A program made the translations under genes and the position numbers. DNA of 64,000 nt, taken from the NCBI GenBank assembly GCA_017612555.1, contig JAGAFR010000066.1, forward strand, positions 1-64,000, given 5' to 3'. Origin of the DNA: Lachnospiraceae bacterium. Lineage in GTDB: Bacteria; Bacillota; Clostridia; Lachnospirales; Lachnospiraceae. This document shows, in pieces, positions 7,914 through 17,996 of the stretch; positions within the stretch are counted from its first letter, which is position 1, and each line of letters opens with the position of its first letter. The notes beneath the pieces were generated by a model. The model did no database searches, had not been told where the DNA came from, and was given only the letters and a program-made list of their open reading frames with translations.

Positions 7914-8366
7914 TTACAGGATCTCAGCCGAATCAAGCATAACCGTAAACGGACCGTCATTTATGAGTGATACCTGCATATCGGCACCGAAGGATCCGGA
8001 CTGAGTGTTTATGCCATATGAATTCTTTAATTCAGACAGAATATATTCATACAATTCTTTTGCATGCTTTGGATCACCGGCTTTTATGAACGAAGGCCGG
8101 TTTCCTTTTTTACAATCGGCATAGAGCGTAAATTGCGATATAACGAGCATGGACCCTCCGATATCACCTATAGAAAGGTTGGTTTTGCCGTTCTCGTCCT
8201 CAAATATACGCAAATTAACGGTTTTACGTATCATTTTATCGGCGATTTCCTTTGTATCGCTGTCACATACGCCCACAAAGATCAAAAACCCCCGATCTAT
8301 CTGACCTATAGTCTTATTATCAACGTCTACAGACGCATTCTTTACAACCTGTATCAGAAATTTCAT
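7914..8366 (-). CDS. dtd: D-aminoacyl-tRNA deacylase
   Basis: A 150-residue homodimeric enzyme that hydrolyses D-amino acids from mischarged tRNA. The two family signatures are present: SQFTLYAD followed by KKGNRPSF (about 95-113) and NDGPFT (about 136-141), the latter corresponding to the Gly-cisPro motif. ATG 8366 shares one base with the stop of the upstream permease (TAATG) and has GGAG five bases before it, indicating coupling. Confidence 0.97.
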   Translation of the reverse strand: MKFLIQVVKNASVDVDNKTIGQIDRGFLIFVGVCDSDTKEIADKMIRKTVNLRIFEDENGKTNLSIGDIGGSMLVISQFTLYADCKKGNRPSFIKAGDPKHAKELYEYILSELKNSYGINTQSGSFGADMQVSLINDGPFTVMLDSAEIL

Positions 8367-9766
8367 TATCGCTCCGATATTTCATCCTTTTCGTTAAGGA
8401 GTTTGTCTTTCGGAGAACTATTCGTTAAAGAATTGGCACGATCCAAATCTTCCTCGATAGTCTCCTGTGTGACCTTATCAAACGTTTTCTTGGCAAATCT
8501 GAACGACTGGCCGGTATTATTGCGCTCATCTTCTTCGTATGTGAAGTCGGAATCAACATAATATGCTGTTTCTATCGGCATATGCTTGATCTCAAGACGC
8601 TTGTTGATAAGCGTACGAAATGCAGCGTATATTACGGCAAATGCGGGAACTCCGAAGAACATTCCCACCCATCCGAACAATCCGGAGAATACCGTGATCG
8701 AGAATATTACCCAGAAACTGTTAAGACCCGTTGAATCTCCAAGTATCTTCGGTCCGATAACGTTTCCGTCTATCTGCTGCAATATGAATATAAGTATCAG
8801 GAATATCAGACATTTCTTCGGATCTACCATCAAAATGAAGAATGCGCTCGGTATAGCTCCGATAAACGGTCCGAAATAAGGGATAACATTTGTTACCGCA
8901 ACTATAACGGATATCAGCACCGTATAAGGCAGATGAAGGATAAGCATCGTTATATAACACAGTATTCCGACTATAAATGAATCAATGACTTTGCCGGTAA
9001 TGAATCCGCCGAATATCTTATCGGTATAACGCAGGTTGTTTATGAAATTGTTAGCCCTCTCCCGCTTCAAAAACGCATACAGAACCTTTTTGGACTGGGC
9101 TGTGAATCTCTCTTTATCAATGAGCAGATGTAGGGAAATGATGATCCCGATGACAAAATTAAGAACACTCTTAAATATTGTGATTATGCTTCCCAGAAGG
9201 CTTGATGATGTTTTTCCTATAATATCCTCAAAATACGGGAGCACTTTGTTATAGAACAGCTTCGACATATCTATGCTGTACTGTGTGAGCATTGATTCAA
9301 GGTTGGGATACTTAATGAGTATATTGGCATAATACTCGTTGATATTAAGAAGATATACCGGTACACGCGACAGAACGCTCTGTATGTTTGTAACCAGCTG
9401 AGGAACCACCGTTATCACAAGGCCGTATATCAGGGCGATAAACAAAACAACGGTAAGAACAGCGCAAAATACGCGTATAACTATCTTCTCCTTTGAGTAT
9501 TCATGATCCTTTTGGGGTTTTATCCTGTTCCAGAGCGGAAAACAGACCTTTTTTTCAAGGAATCTCATGACAGGATTGAGAATATACGCGATCGCAAGAC
9601 CCGAGATTATCGGAGTCAGTATCGATAATAAAGCGTTTATAAGCGCAGAAAGCTTATCCGAATGGAAAAGGATATAATAGAAAAATATCCCGCCGCAAAC
9701 GATAAGAAGCCCGTTAACACCTATTTTCAGATAAAAATTATGCTTGGAGTCTTTGTTCATAATCAT
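8366..9766 (-). CDS. AI-2E-type membrane transporter
   Basis: A 466-residue polytopic protein with about seven to eight membrane segments between residues 15 and 375 and the PFAM AI-2E-like pattern: paired N-terminal segments, a large soluble loop, then [23 protein letters not shown] and a [11 protein letters not shown] signature. Family members export diverse small molecules or ions; substrate is unknown here. The C-terminal tail of about 90 residues is charged and cytoplasmic. The start region overlaps the upstream gene by 29 bp; a second ATG two codons later is equally possible. No clear ribosome site. Confidence 0.85.
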   Translation of the reverse strand: MIMNKDSKHNFYLKIGVNGLLIVCGGIFFYYILFHSDKLSALINALLSILTPIISGLAIAYILNPVMRFLEKKVCFPLWNRIKPQKDHEYSKEKIVIRVFCAVLTVVLFIALIYGLVITVVPQLVTNIQSVLSRVPVYLLNINEYYANILIKYPNLESMLTQYSIDMSKLFYNKVLPYFEDIIGKTSSSLLGSIITIFKSVLNFVIGIIISLHLLIDKERFTAQSKKVLYAFLKRERANNFINNLRYTDKIFGGFITGKVIDSFIVGILCYITMLILHLPYTVLISVIVAVTNVIPYFGPFIGAIPSAFFILMVDPKKCLIFLILIFILQQIDGNVIGPKILGDSTGLNSFWVIFSITVFSGLFGWVGMFFGVPAFAVIYAAFRTLINKRLEIKHMPIETAYYVDSDFTYEEDERNNTGQSFRFAKKTFDKVTQETIEEDLDRANSLTNSSPKDKLLNEKDEISER

Positions 9767-10367
9767 TTACAAACTGGCATAAGAGATCAACCGTACCGTC
9801 ACGCCCGAGAACCGTGGAATCAACACAAAGGTTATACGTTTCAGCTTTTCCCCATTTCTTGGTGGAATAATAATTGTAATAGCTGGCACGCTGTTTGTCT
9901 TTCTTGATGATCATATCTCTTGCATCCTTTTCGGATACATCATATTTTTTCATAACACGGTCTATTCTTTTATTGAGATCTCCGTATATGAAAAGATTAA
10001 GGACGTTATCGTAGTCAGATAACGCATAATCGGCACATCTGCCTACGATAACACATGGTCCTTCATTTGCGATCTTCTTGATCGTATCAAATTGTGCAAG
10101 AAATACTTTGTGACTGAGGGGCATATCCACATAGTTGGAATTGGTGATCCCGAACGAATATGTATCCATAACAAGATTATACAGAAAACTGCTCGTAGGA
10201 CGTTCGTCATTATTCTCAAGTATCTCAGGGCAAAGACCCGATTCCTGAGCAACGCGCTTTATAAGCTCCTTATCATAACACTTGATACCGAGCTTCTCGG
10301 CAAGTTTCTGACCTATCTCATGTCCGCCTGTTCCGAATTGTCTTCCTATTGTTATAATGGATTTCAA
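9738..10367 (-). CDS. Cytidylate kinase-like protein
   Basis: A 209-residue P-loop protein of the cytidylate-kinase-like family common in Clostridia. A nucleotide-binding loop GRQFGTGGHEIG starts at residue 8, followed by the usual DKELI segment and a C-terminal lid-like region with KKDKQRASYYNYY. It is distinct from Cmk proper, and the substrate is unknown. The start is TTG 10367, supported by GGAGGG seven bases upstream. It overlaps the AI-2E-type gene and follows ilvC on the same strand. Confidence 0.75.
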   Translation of the reverse strand: MKSIITIGRQFGTGGHEIGQKLAEKLGIKCYDKELIKRVAQESGLCPEILENNDERPTSSFLYNLVMDTYSFGITNSNYVDMPLSHKVFLAQFDTIKKIANEGPCVIVGRCADYALSDYDNVLNLFIYGDLNKRIDRVMKKYDVSEKDARDMIIKKDKQRASYYNYYSTKKWGKAETYNLCVDSTVLGRDGTVDLLCQFVNDYEQRLQA

Positions 10368-10393
10368 TATATGGCCCTCCGAATTAAATAACT

Positions 10394-11443
<1,050 letters not shown>

Positions 11444-11938
11444 CTATAAATACACAACTCCGTCGCTTCCACGTCGAAGTCCTGCTATACCGGTTCTGGC
11501 GATCTCGAGTATCTCATAGTCACTGAGCATCTCGATAAATGCACTGACCTTGGACTGAGTACCCGTAAGTTCGATTATCATTGAATCTTTGGTGATATCG
11601 ATGATCTTGGATCTGAACACATCACACACAGTAACAAGAGCCTGTCTTTTATCCTCACCGACTTTGACCTTGATGAGTACAAGCTCCCTGTATACGGAAT
11701 CTTCCGGATCGAGAACACGGATGTCTCTAACATCAATGAGCTTTCCTACCTGTTTTTCGATCTGTTCAAGTATATCCGCATCTCCGCTCGTAACTATAGT
11801 GATCCTCGTATATCTCGGATCGGCGGTTATACCGGCGGTTATACTCTCGATATTGTATCCGCGTCTTGAAAACAGGCCCGAGATCCTTGAGAGCACACCG
11901 GATGTATTATCAACTATAAGCTGAATGACTTTGATCAT
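11444..11938 (-). CDS. ilvN: Acetolactate synthase small subunit, copy 2
   Basis: A 164-residue regulatory subunit with an N-terminal ACT domain (GVLSRISGLFSRRGYNIES) and the family C-terminal domain. It binds branched-chain amino acids and activates IlvB. It is the more canonical of the two copies: SRRGYNI and the GKLIDV segment are intact. GAAAGGAG precedes the start. It lies 26 bp after copy 1 and 30 bp before ilvC. Confidence 0.95.
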   Translation of the reverse strand: MIKVIQLIVDNTSGVLSRISGLFSRRGYNIESITAGITADPRYTRITIVTSGDADILEQIEKQVGKLIDVRDIRVLDPEDSVYRELVLIKVKVGEDKRQALVTVCDVFRSKIIDITKDSMIIELTGTQSKVSAFIEMLSDYEILEIARTGIAGLRRGSDGVVYL

Positions 11939-11964
11939 AGCATATAACTCCTTTCAATGACAGA

Positions 11965-12450
11965 TCAGTCGGAAAGCTGACACCGCTGAAGAGCAAGGGT
12001 CCCTGTCCTGGCCACTTCAACGATCGCCACAGACCGCAGCATCTGAATCAGAAGCGCAGTCTTATCCGGCGTATCGCATATCTGTATCATCATGAGATTC
12101 TTGGACATATCGACTATCTTCGCGTCAAGTATCTCACATATCTCCATGATCTCCCTGCGATTCGCCTTCGTATATTTTACCTTAACGAGCATCAGCTCTC
12201 TTGATATGCTCTCTTCTTCCGAGAAAGTCTTGATCTTGATAATATCTATCTTCTTGTTGAGCTGTTTTTCGATCTGCTCAAGCGTACCTTTGTCTCCGGA
12301 ACTCACTATCGTAATGCATGATACAGCCGGATCATCGGTCTCACCGACGGCAAGGGAATCGATATTAAAACATCGTCTTGCAAATAGACCGCTTACTTTG
12401 GACAATACGCCCGATCTGTTTTCAACAAGGATTGAATATAATCTCTTCAT
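11965..12450 (-). CDS. ilvN: Acetolactate synthase small subunit, copy 1 (divergent)
   Basis: A 161-residue paralogue of the following ilvN. The ACT domain is recognisable (GVLSKVSGLFARRCFNIDS), but the usual glycine of SRRGFNI is cysteine, and much of the C-terminal half differs from copy 2. ATG 12450 is chosen because it follows AAGGTAGAG and gives the normal N-terminus (MKRLYSIL); the frame is open 13 codons further, inside ilvB. Position directly after ilvB suggests it is the primary partner; two regulatory subunits could give different feedback responses. Confidence 0.9.
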   Translation of the reverse strand: MKRLYSILVENRSGVLSKVSGLFARRCFNIDSLAVGETDDPAVSCITIVSSGDKGTLEQIEKQLNKKIDIIKIKTFSEEESISRELMLVKVKYTKANRREIMEICEILDAKIVDMSKNLMMIQICDTPDKTALLIQMLRSVAIVEVARTGTLALQRCQLSD

Positions 12451-12455
12451 TATCT

Positions 12456-14072
12456 CTACCTTACGCAATCCATGGGATCGATCAAACATTCCATAAGTCC
12501 CGGGCCTTTGGCCAAAAGAAACTTTCTTATAGCCTCATCCATGCCGTTATTGTTCTTCAGGCGGACAAAAGGTATACCGTAAGCCTCTGCTATACGGGAC
12601 AGATCCGGAACAGTTCCGAGATCGACCATGGAATAGTTTGCTTTGTATGTATTATACTGATACTCTCTGACAAGACCAAGATATCCGTTGTTGAACACTA
12701 TGATCTTAATCGGTATGTCATGTTGGATCAGCGTTGCCAGTTCATTCATTGACATCTGGAAGGATCCGTCACCGCAAACTGCAACGACCATTCGCCGTTT
12801 ATCTGCTTTCTTGGCACCTATCGCAGCGGGTATTGAATAACCCATGGTTCCCATTCCGCCGCTTGTAAGGAATCTGCCGGACTTGGAAACATAGTACATA
12901 CAGGACCACATCTGATTTTGCCCCACATCGGCAACATATACGGCATTATCATCCATCTGTTCAGACAAAGATGTAATGAACTTGGCAGGATCCACATAAC
13001 TTCTGCGGGGAGCTTTGCGCTTCTTCTCAGATCTTCTGTACTCGTTCAGAGTATCAACCCACTCCGTAAAATCGCATGTTGCGCTGTCTTTTAAAAGATC
13101 TGTAAATATATGCTTGATATCACCGACAATAGGGATCGTAGGTCCTACGTTCTTACCTATTTCGGCAGGATCCACATCAATATGGATGAGCACCGTATTC
13201 TCAGCCACAAGATCCGGTGACGAAACAGCTCTGTCTGCGATCCTGGCCCCGATGACTATAAGAAGATCGGATTCCTGCATCGCCCGATTGGCATATGATC
13301 TGCCGTTATTGCCGATCATACCGAAGTAAAGCGGATCATCGGAAGATAAAGAACTGATCCCCATCATCGTCGTTACAACCGGAATATTGAAACGATGGGA
13401 AAAATCATGCAATTCCTTTTCGGCACCCGAAAGTATCACTCCGCCGCCCGCACATATAAGCGGCTTTTTTGCTTTTTCAAGCTCTTTGCCGACTTTTTTC
13501 AACTGTACGGCATGTCCCTTGACTGTAGGCTTGTATGTACGCATATTAACAGATTCCGGATATTTGAAACCCGATATCTGTTTATTCTGGATATCTATGG
13601 GTACATCTATAAGAACAGGCCCGCGCCTGCCGGTTGTTGCTATATGAAAAGCCTCTTTAAATATTCTCGGAATATCAGAGACGTCTTTTACAAGATAACT
13701 GTATTTGACAAAACTCTCGGCTGCTCCTGTTATATCGGCTTCCTGAAATACATCCTGCCCGAGGAGCTTTGAATCCACCTGACCGGTTATACAGATAAGC
13801 GGTATCGAATCGGCATATGCCGTTGCTATACCGGTCAAAAGATTAGTTGCACCCGGGCCGCTTGTGGCCACGCATACACCGACTTTGCCGGTTACTCTTG
13901 CGTAGCCGCTTGCGGCATGTGCAGCATTTTGCTCGCTTCTTACGAGTATTGATTCAATTTTAGTGTTTAAAATGCTGTTAAAGAAGGGGCAGATCGCAAC
14001 TCCCGGATACCCGAAAAGCGTCGTTACCCCTTCTTTTTCCAGGCATTTTACGATCGCATCAGCGCCAATCAT
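12456..14072 (-). CDS. ilvB: Acetolactate synthase large subunit
   Basis: Catalytic thiamin-diphosphate subunit that condenses pyruvate (or 2-oxobutyrate) to acetohydroxy acids. At 538 residues it is slightly short for the family. The catalytic glutamate is in RSEQNAAHAASGYAR (about 46-60), and the ThDP/Mg motif GDGSFQMSMNE...NN is near 425-455. The first loop reads GYPGVAICP rather than the usual GYPGGAVLP. AAGGATGG precedes ATG 14072. No T-box or attenuator is visible in the 35 bp upstream, so transcription probably comes through the preceding gene. Confidence 0.97.
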   Translation of the reverse strand: MIGADAIVKCLEKEGVTTLFGYPGVAICPFFNSILNTKIESILVRSEQNAAHAASGYARVTGKVGVCVATSGPGATNLLTGIATAYADSIPLICITGQVDSKLLGQDVFQEADITGAAESFVKYSYLVKDVSDIPRIFKEAFHIATTGRRGPVLIDVPIDIQNKQISGFKYPESVNMRTYKPTVKGHAVQLKKVGKELEKAKKPLICAGGGVILSGAEKELHDFSHRFNIPVVTTMMGISSLSSDDPLYFGMIGNNGRSYANRAMQESDLLIVIGARIADRAVSSPDLVAENTVLIHIDVDPAEIGKNVGPTIPIVGDIKHIFTDLLKDSATCDFTEWVDTLNEYRRSEKKRKAPRRSYVDPAKFITSLSEQMDDNAVYVADVGQNQMWSCMYYVSKSGRFLTSGGMGTMGYSIPAAIGAKKADKRRMVVAVCGDGSFQMSMNELATLIQHDIPIKIIVFNNGYLGLVREYQYNTYKANYSMVDLGTVPDLSRIAEAYGIPFVRLKNNNGMDEAIRKFLLAKGPGLMECLIDPMDCVR

Positions 14073-14107
14073 AAAACGACCATCCTTATAAAGAAAACTC
14101 TATATGT

Positions 14108-14785
14108 TTATTTTCTGAAAAGCTTAGCCAAAGGAGAGATTATTGAGCTAAGATCCTTGATGGCCTTATTGAGTGAATCAAGATCAAGATCATCGAGTTT
14201 CTTAACTGTTTCTTCTACACTCTTTTCACTTGTGTCAACAAGTGAATTAACATTTGCGAGCATATCATTAAGATCAATAGCTGCAAGTTCTTTTGTACTC
14301 TTATCAAGGTTTGTCACAACATCCTGAACTTCACCCATCATTGAGTTAACCTGTGAAACAGTATCGCTTGCAACTGTTATGGCCTTGCTTGCTTCTGTCA
14401 TGGCATCACCGGCCTGATTGATTATAACAACCGCATTGTCGATAGCTTCGGAAGCCGTCTCAACTTCATCGCTTACAGCAAGTATCAGAGTGTTTGCGTT
14501 TGCAACGGCACCTTCAAGCTGAGGAATGAAGTTCTTGATCGTAACAAGCATTATCACAAGGATGATAAGGCAAAGAACCGATGTGCACAGAGAAAAGATG
14601 CTCTGCATTTTAACACGTTTGTTCGCAGCCTCATTCTCATTCTTCATCTCAACGATGAGTCTTGTAAGTACCTGCATGTCACCATCTTTGACATTCGAAA
14701 GCATTGATGTGACATCATAGTCCGTGAGCTTAGATGTGCCTGTGTACGGATTTTCTGTTTTAACCTGATTGTTCTCTTCGCTCAT
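14108..14785 (-). CDS. Membrane-anchored coiled-coil protein, unknown function
   Basis: A 225-residue protein that I do not recognise. A soluble N-terminus (1-60) is followed by one membrane segment (about 62-84) and a long extracytoplasmic or cytoplasmic helical region rich in Ala, Val, Asn and Asp with heptad-like spacing (about 85-215). It resembles the dynamic helical part of chemoreceptors and related scaffolds, but there is no signalling tip. GGAGGG precedes ATG 14785. It sits 35 bp upstream of ilvB on the same strand; no terminator separates them, but a functional link is not evident. Confidence 0.75.
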   Translation of the reverse strand: MSEENNQVKTENPYTGTSKLTDYDVTSMLSNVKDGDMQVLTRLIVEMKNENEAANKRVKMQSIFSLCTSVLCLIILVIMLVTIKNFIPQLEGAVANANTLILAVSDEVETASEAIDNAVVIINQAGDAMTEASKAITVASDTVSQVNSMMGEVQDVVTNLDKSTKELAAIDLNDMLANVNSLVDTSEKSVEETVKKLDDLDLDSLNKAIKDLSSIISPLAKLFRK

Positions 14786-14861
14786 AAGTAACCCTCCGTA
14801 TGAAATATTTGATGTGCATTATATGATCCCTCATATAATTAACTAGATTTTACCACAAACA

Positions 14862-15773
14862 TTATCTAATAGCCATAATAAAGTTATTAAAATATTCGGG
14901 GATCGGAGCAACCGTTTCTATATACTCTCCCGTGCGAGGGTGAGTAAAACCCAGTATATGTGCATGGAGTGCCTGACCCTTAGTATCGACCGGCGTTTTT
15001 GCACCGTTTCCGTAAACGGTATCTCCTGCTACAGGATGCCCGATACCGGCCATATGAACTCTTATCTGATGTGTCCTGCCGGTCTCAAGAATGCATTTTA
15101 TCATTGTGAAGCGATCGAACCTTTCAAGAACTTCATAGTTGGTGACTGCTCTCTTCCCGTCGGGAAGTATCGCCATTTTTTTTCTGTCTGAGGAAGATCT
15201 CTTTATAGGCTTTTCGATCTTTCCGTTATCTTCATTGATAACGCCTGTTACTATTGCAATGTATTCACGTTTTATAGTGTGCTTTTCAAGCTGTGCGGCT
15301 ATGCTTTCATGAGCCGTATCGTTCTTGCATATGATGAGCGAACCGCTCGTGTCCTTATCTATCCTGTGAACTATCCCCGGACGCATCACTCCGTTGATAC
15401 CCGACAGGCCATTGCCGCAATGGTACATAACGGCATTAACAAGAGTATGTTCATAGTGCCCCGGAGCAGGATGCACGACCATTCCTTTCGGCTTGTTCAC
15501 GACAAGGACATCATCATCTTCATACAGAATATCAAGAGGAATGTCTTCGGCTGTAATGTCCGGGATCACGCTGTCGGGTGTTATGACTTTTATAATGTCA
15601 CCGGTCTTTACCCTGTAACTTGATCTGACAGCCTTCCCCCGGGCCGTGATATCACCCGAAGCAATCAGTTTTTGTATATATGAACGTGAAAAATCGGCAA
15701 GTGCGTCACAAACGTACCTGTCGATCCTGTCATTTTCAAAGTATTCTTCTACCGTAAGTGTATATTCTTTCAT
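14862..15773 (-). CDS. RluD-type 23S rRNA pseudouridine synthase
   Basis: A 303-residue RluA-family enzyme with an N-terminal S4 RNA-binding domain (about 15-75) and a catalytic domain with the nucleophilic aspartate in HRIDKDTSG. Later family motifs are present (KREYIAIVTG, TGRTHQIRVHM). The S4 domain and the lspA neighbour match the YlyB/RluD group that modifies helix 69. ATG overlaps the lspA stop by 4 bases. Confidence 0.92.
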   Translation of the reverse strand: MKEYTLTVEEYFENDRIDRYVCDALADFSRSYIQKLIASGDITARGKAVRSSYRVKTGDIIKVITPDSVIPDITAEDIPLDILYEDDDVLVVNKPKGMVVHPAPGHYEHTLVNAVMYHCGNGLSGINGVMRPGIVHRIDKDTSGSLIICKNDTAHESIAAQLEKHTIKREYIAIVTGVINEDNGKIEKPIKRSSSDRKKMAILPDGKRAVTNYEVLERFDRFTMIKCILETGRTHQIRVHMAGIGHPVAGDTVYGNGAKTPVDTKGQALHAHILGFTHPRTGEYIETVAPIPEYFNNFIMAIR

Positions 15774-16318
15774 TTTCCGTTCTTATCAAATAATCTTTTG
15801 ATCGGAGATCTGAACGCATTCTCCATAGTGCGATAATCCTCTTCGCTTATCCTGAACAGCATTTTGACCGCAAGAAGGACCGTACATATTGAGACATACA
15901 TATCCGCGACATTGAAGATCGGGAAATTGATACATGATATATAGATGAAGTCAACGACATAACCCTGCATGAACCTGTCGATCATATTGCCGGCTCCACC
16001 GGCGGCTATAAATACGAGAAGCAATTCGATATACCGGTACTTACTGCCATCCGGCATATTATAGATCAGATAGAATATCACAGCCACAACGACCGCTGCG
16101 ATCACGAGAAACAATATCCTGTGACCCGACAGCATGCCAAAAGCCGCACCGGTATTCCCATTGGGAAGATAATACAGTTCAAGAACATTTTTGATCAGGG
16201 GAATGGGCTTGCTGTCTTTGAGTGCCGCCACCGCCCATGTCTTAGTCAACCTGTCCACAAGTATGAGTACAAGGAACAGGATCAGATCCATTGTGCACCT
16301 TTTTATCTTAACTTTCAT
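15770..16318 (-). CDS. lspA: Lipoprotein signal peptidase II
   Basis: A 182-residue membrane aspartyl protease that cleaves prolipoproteins after lipid attachment. Four membrane segments are visible. The catalytic aspartates are in GAGNMIDRF and FNVADMYVS. NTGAAFGML is the conserved second-segment motif. The start at 16318 gives a basic cytoplasmic tail; ATG 16291, preceded by AAAGGTG, is an alternative. The lspA-rluD order matches Bacillus. Its substrates include the lipoproteins encoded at 6.3 and 20.7 kb. Confidence 0.95.
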   Translation of the reverse strand: MKVKIKRCTMDLILFLVLILVDRLTKTWAVAALKDSKPIPLIKNVLELYYLPNGNTGAAFGMLSGHRILFLVIAAVVVAVIFYLIYNMPDGSKYRYIELLLVFIAAGGAGNMIDRFMQGYVVDFIYISCINFPIFNVADMYVSICTVLLAVKMLFRISEEDYRTMENAFRSPIKRLFDKNGK

Positions 16319-16321
16319 CCG

Positions 16322-17419
16322 TCAGTCCCACTCCACGATCAGACTTTTCGTTGCTTCCTTTATCTCTTCTTCCGTAACATCATTTACGATAACAGCCTTT
16401 CCGATCTTTTTCAAAAGTATGAACTTAAGACCGGTGTCGGTGTTCTTCTTGTCGTGTGCGATATTGGAGCAGACCGCATCAACATCAAACGGATCGAGCG
16501 ATATAGGAAGACCGAAAGGAACAAACATATCTCTTATCTCATAGAATTCCTCGTCGGAGAGCATCTGCCTTTTGTAAGAAATATATGCGGCCGCTACACT
16601 TCCGAGGGATACGCATTCTCCGTGCGAATATTTGAAATTGAAGTATTTTTCAAGCGCGTGACCTATAGTATGTCCGAAATTCAGCATCATCCTCTCATTT
16701 TGTTCAAACGGATCCTTTGTCACGAAATACTGTTTGATCGACACCGCTTTTCCTATCATTTCACCGATTACTTCAGGTTCCTTATCCATGATGCTTGAAA
16801 AATCATTTATCATCCACTCATAAAATGACGCATCTTTAATAAGACCTGCTTTTAATACTTCAGCCATTCCCGAAGAGAATTCGCGATCCGGAAGAGAATC
16901 AAGTGAAGAAGTGGCCGCATACACAAGTCTTGGCATATATATGCTTCCTATAAGGTTTTTATACTGCTCATAATCCACTCCGCATTTTCCGCCGACCGAA
17001 GAATCCGCCATGGCCAAAAGCGAAGTCGGAAGGTTAACAAAGGCGCATCCTCTCATATAGGTTGATGCTATAAAAGCAGCAACATCTCCCGCTACTCCGC
17101 CTCCAAGTCCCACTATGAGATCCCTTCGGTTAAAATCATTAGCGAGAAGCTTTTCATAACATCCGTTTACCGTTGACAGCGTTTTGTTATTCTCTCCCGC
17201 TTCAAACACGTAATCGATAATGACTTCACAGCAATCGCAAAGCGCGGATCTGACACTGTCAAGAAGGAGCCCTGCCACATTCGAATCGGTTACTATACAT
17301 ATGCGGCGAAGTGTGGGAAACAGTTCCTTTATCTCATCCGCAAGAGCGGAATAATCTTTCTTAATAACAACTTTGTAACTGCCGCTATTCTTATATGAAA
17401 CAGACAGAAAATCATCCAT
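16322..17419 (-). CDS. aroB: 3-dehydroquinate synthase
   Basis: Second shikimate-pathway enzyme, an NAD- and Zn-dependent cyclase converting DAHP to 3-dehydroquinate. 365 residues. The NAD-binding segment GLGGGVAGDVAAFIASTYMRG is present apart from small substitutions, and Zn ligands are in LNFGHTIGHALE and the HGECV segment. GGAGG lies seven bases before ATG 17419. A strong terminator stands between sepF and this gene, so the aroB-lspA-rluD set needs readthrough or a promoter inside the sepF end. Confidence 0.96.
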   Translation of the reverse strand: MDDFLSVSYKNSGSYKVVIKKDYSALADEIKELFPTLRRICIVTDSNVAGLLLDSVRSALCDCCEVIIDYVFEAGENNKTLSTVNGCYEKLLANDFNRRDLIVGLGGGVAGDVAAFIASTYMRGCAFVNLPTSLLAMADSSVGGKCGVDYEQYKNLIGSIYMPRLVYAATSSLDSLPDREFSSGMAEVLKAGLIKDASFYEWMINDFSSIMDKEPEVIGEMIGKAVSIKQYFVTKDPFEQNERMMLNFGHTIGHALEKYFNFKYSHGECVSLGSVAAAYISYKRQMLSDEEFYEIRDMFVPFGLPISLDPFDVDAVCSNIAHDKKNTDTGLKFILLKKIGKAVIVNDVTEEEIKEATKSLIVEWD

Positions 17420-17441
17420 ATCGGATCCTCCGTTTACTCCT

Positions 17442-17471
17442 AAAAAAAGCTTCCGACCTGTGATCGGAAGC
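17442..17471 (-). terminator. Intrinsic terminator after sepF
   Basis: An 8-bp stem GCTTCCGA/TCGGAAGC (17449-17456 with 17464-17471) with a 7-base loop, followed on the minus strand by seven Ts (17442-17448). A classic rho-independent terminator, immediately upstream of aroB. Confidence 0.88.
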
Positions 17472-17477
17472 CTTGAA

Positions 17478-17987
17478 TCAGAATTTGTTGTTCAACGCCG
17501 GAACATCAAAGGCTCCGGATAAGATTTCCTGGAAATCACCTGAAACATCTACATTCTTGGGAGTCAGTATGAAAATATAATGCGAGATCTTCTGGAGATT
17601 ACCGTCTATTGCGTATGTACTGCCGCTCGTAAAATCTATGATGCGCTGTGCCATGTCAACGTCCAGCCCTTCCATGTTGAGCAGTACCGTATGATTCTCA
17701 AGAAGTGTATCCGTTATCTCTCTGGCATCTTCAACGGAAGTGGGCTTGATAACACATACTTCCATTCCGTTGCTCATCATTCTGTTTCTTCCGTTACGCG
17801 GTGTATTTCTGGCAGGCGCTTTTGCTTTTGCATCCTCTGTATCGTCGATCGTCTGGGATTTTACGGCTCTTTTGTTGACCGATCTTGATGATTTGTCATC
17901 ATCATAGTCATCATAGTAACCGTCATCTTCGTACTCATCGTCCTCATCATACTTCATTGCGCCAAGCATTTTGTCTAGTAAACTCAT
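17478..17987 (-). CDS. sepF: SepF cell division protein
   Basis: A 169-residue FtsZ-bundling protein that anchors the Z ring to the membrane. The N-terminus (MSLLDKMLGAMKY) is a membrane-binding amphipathic helix, followed by a strongly acidic Asp/Glu/Tyr-rich linker (about 14-33), a basic linker, and the SepF fold (about 78-165: VCVIKPTSVEDA...AQRIIDFTSGSTYAIDG). It lies 9 bp after yggS, as in the Bacillus ylmE-sepF pair. Confidence 0.96.
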   Translation of the reverse strand: MSLLDKMLGAMKYDEDDEYEDDGYYDDYDDDKSSRSVNKRAVKSQTIDDTEDAKAKAPARNTPRNGRNRMMSNGMEVCVIKPTSVEDAREITDTLLENHTVLLNMEGLDVDMAQRIIDFTSGSTYAIDGNLQKISHYIFILTPKNVDVSGDFQEILSGAFDVPALNNKF

Positions 17988-17996
17988 AATAAACTC

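Noticed and set aside
14073-14107. T-box or leader-peptide attenuator for the ilv genes
   Set aside because: Only 35 bp are available and no T-box sequence or terminator is seen.
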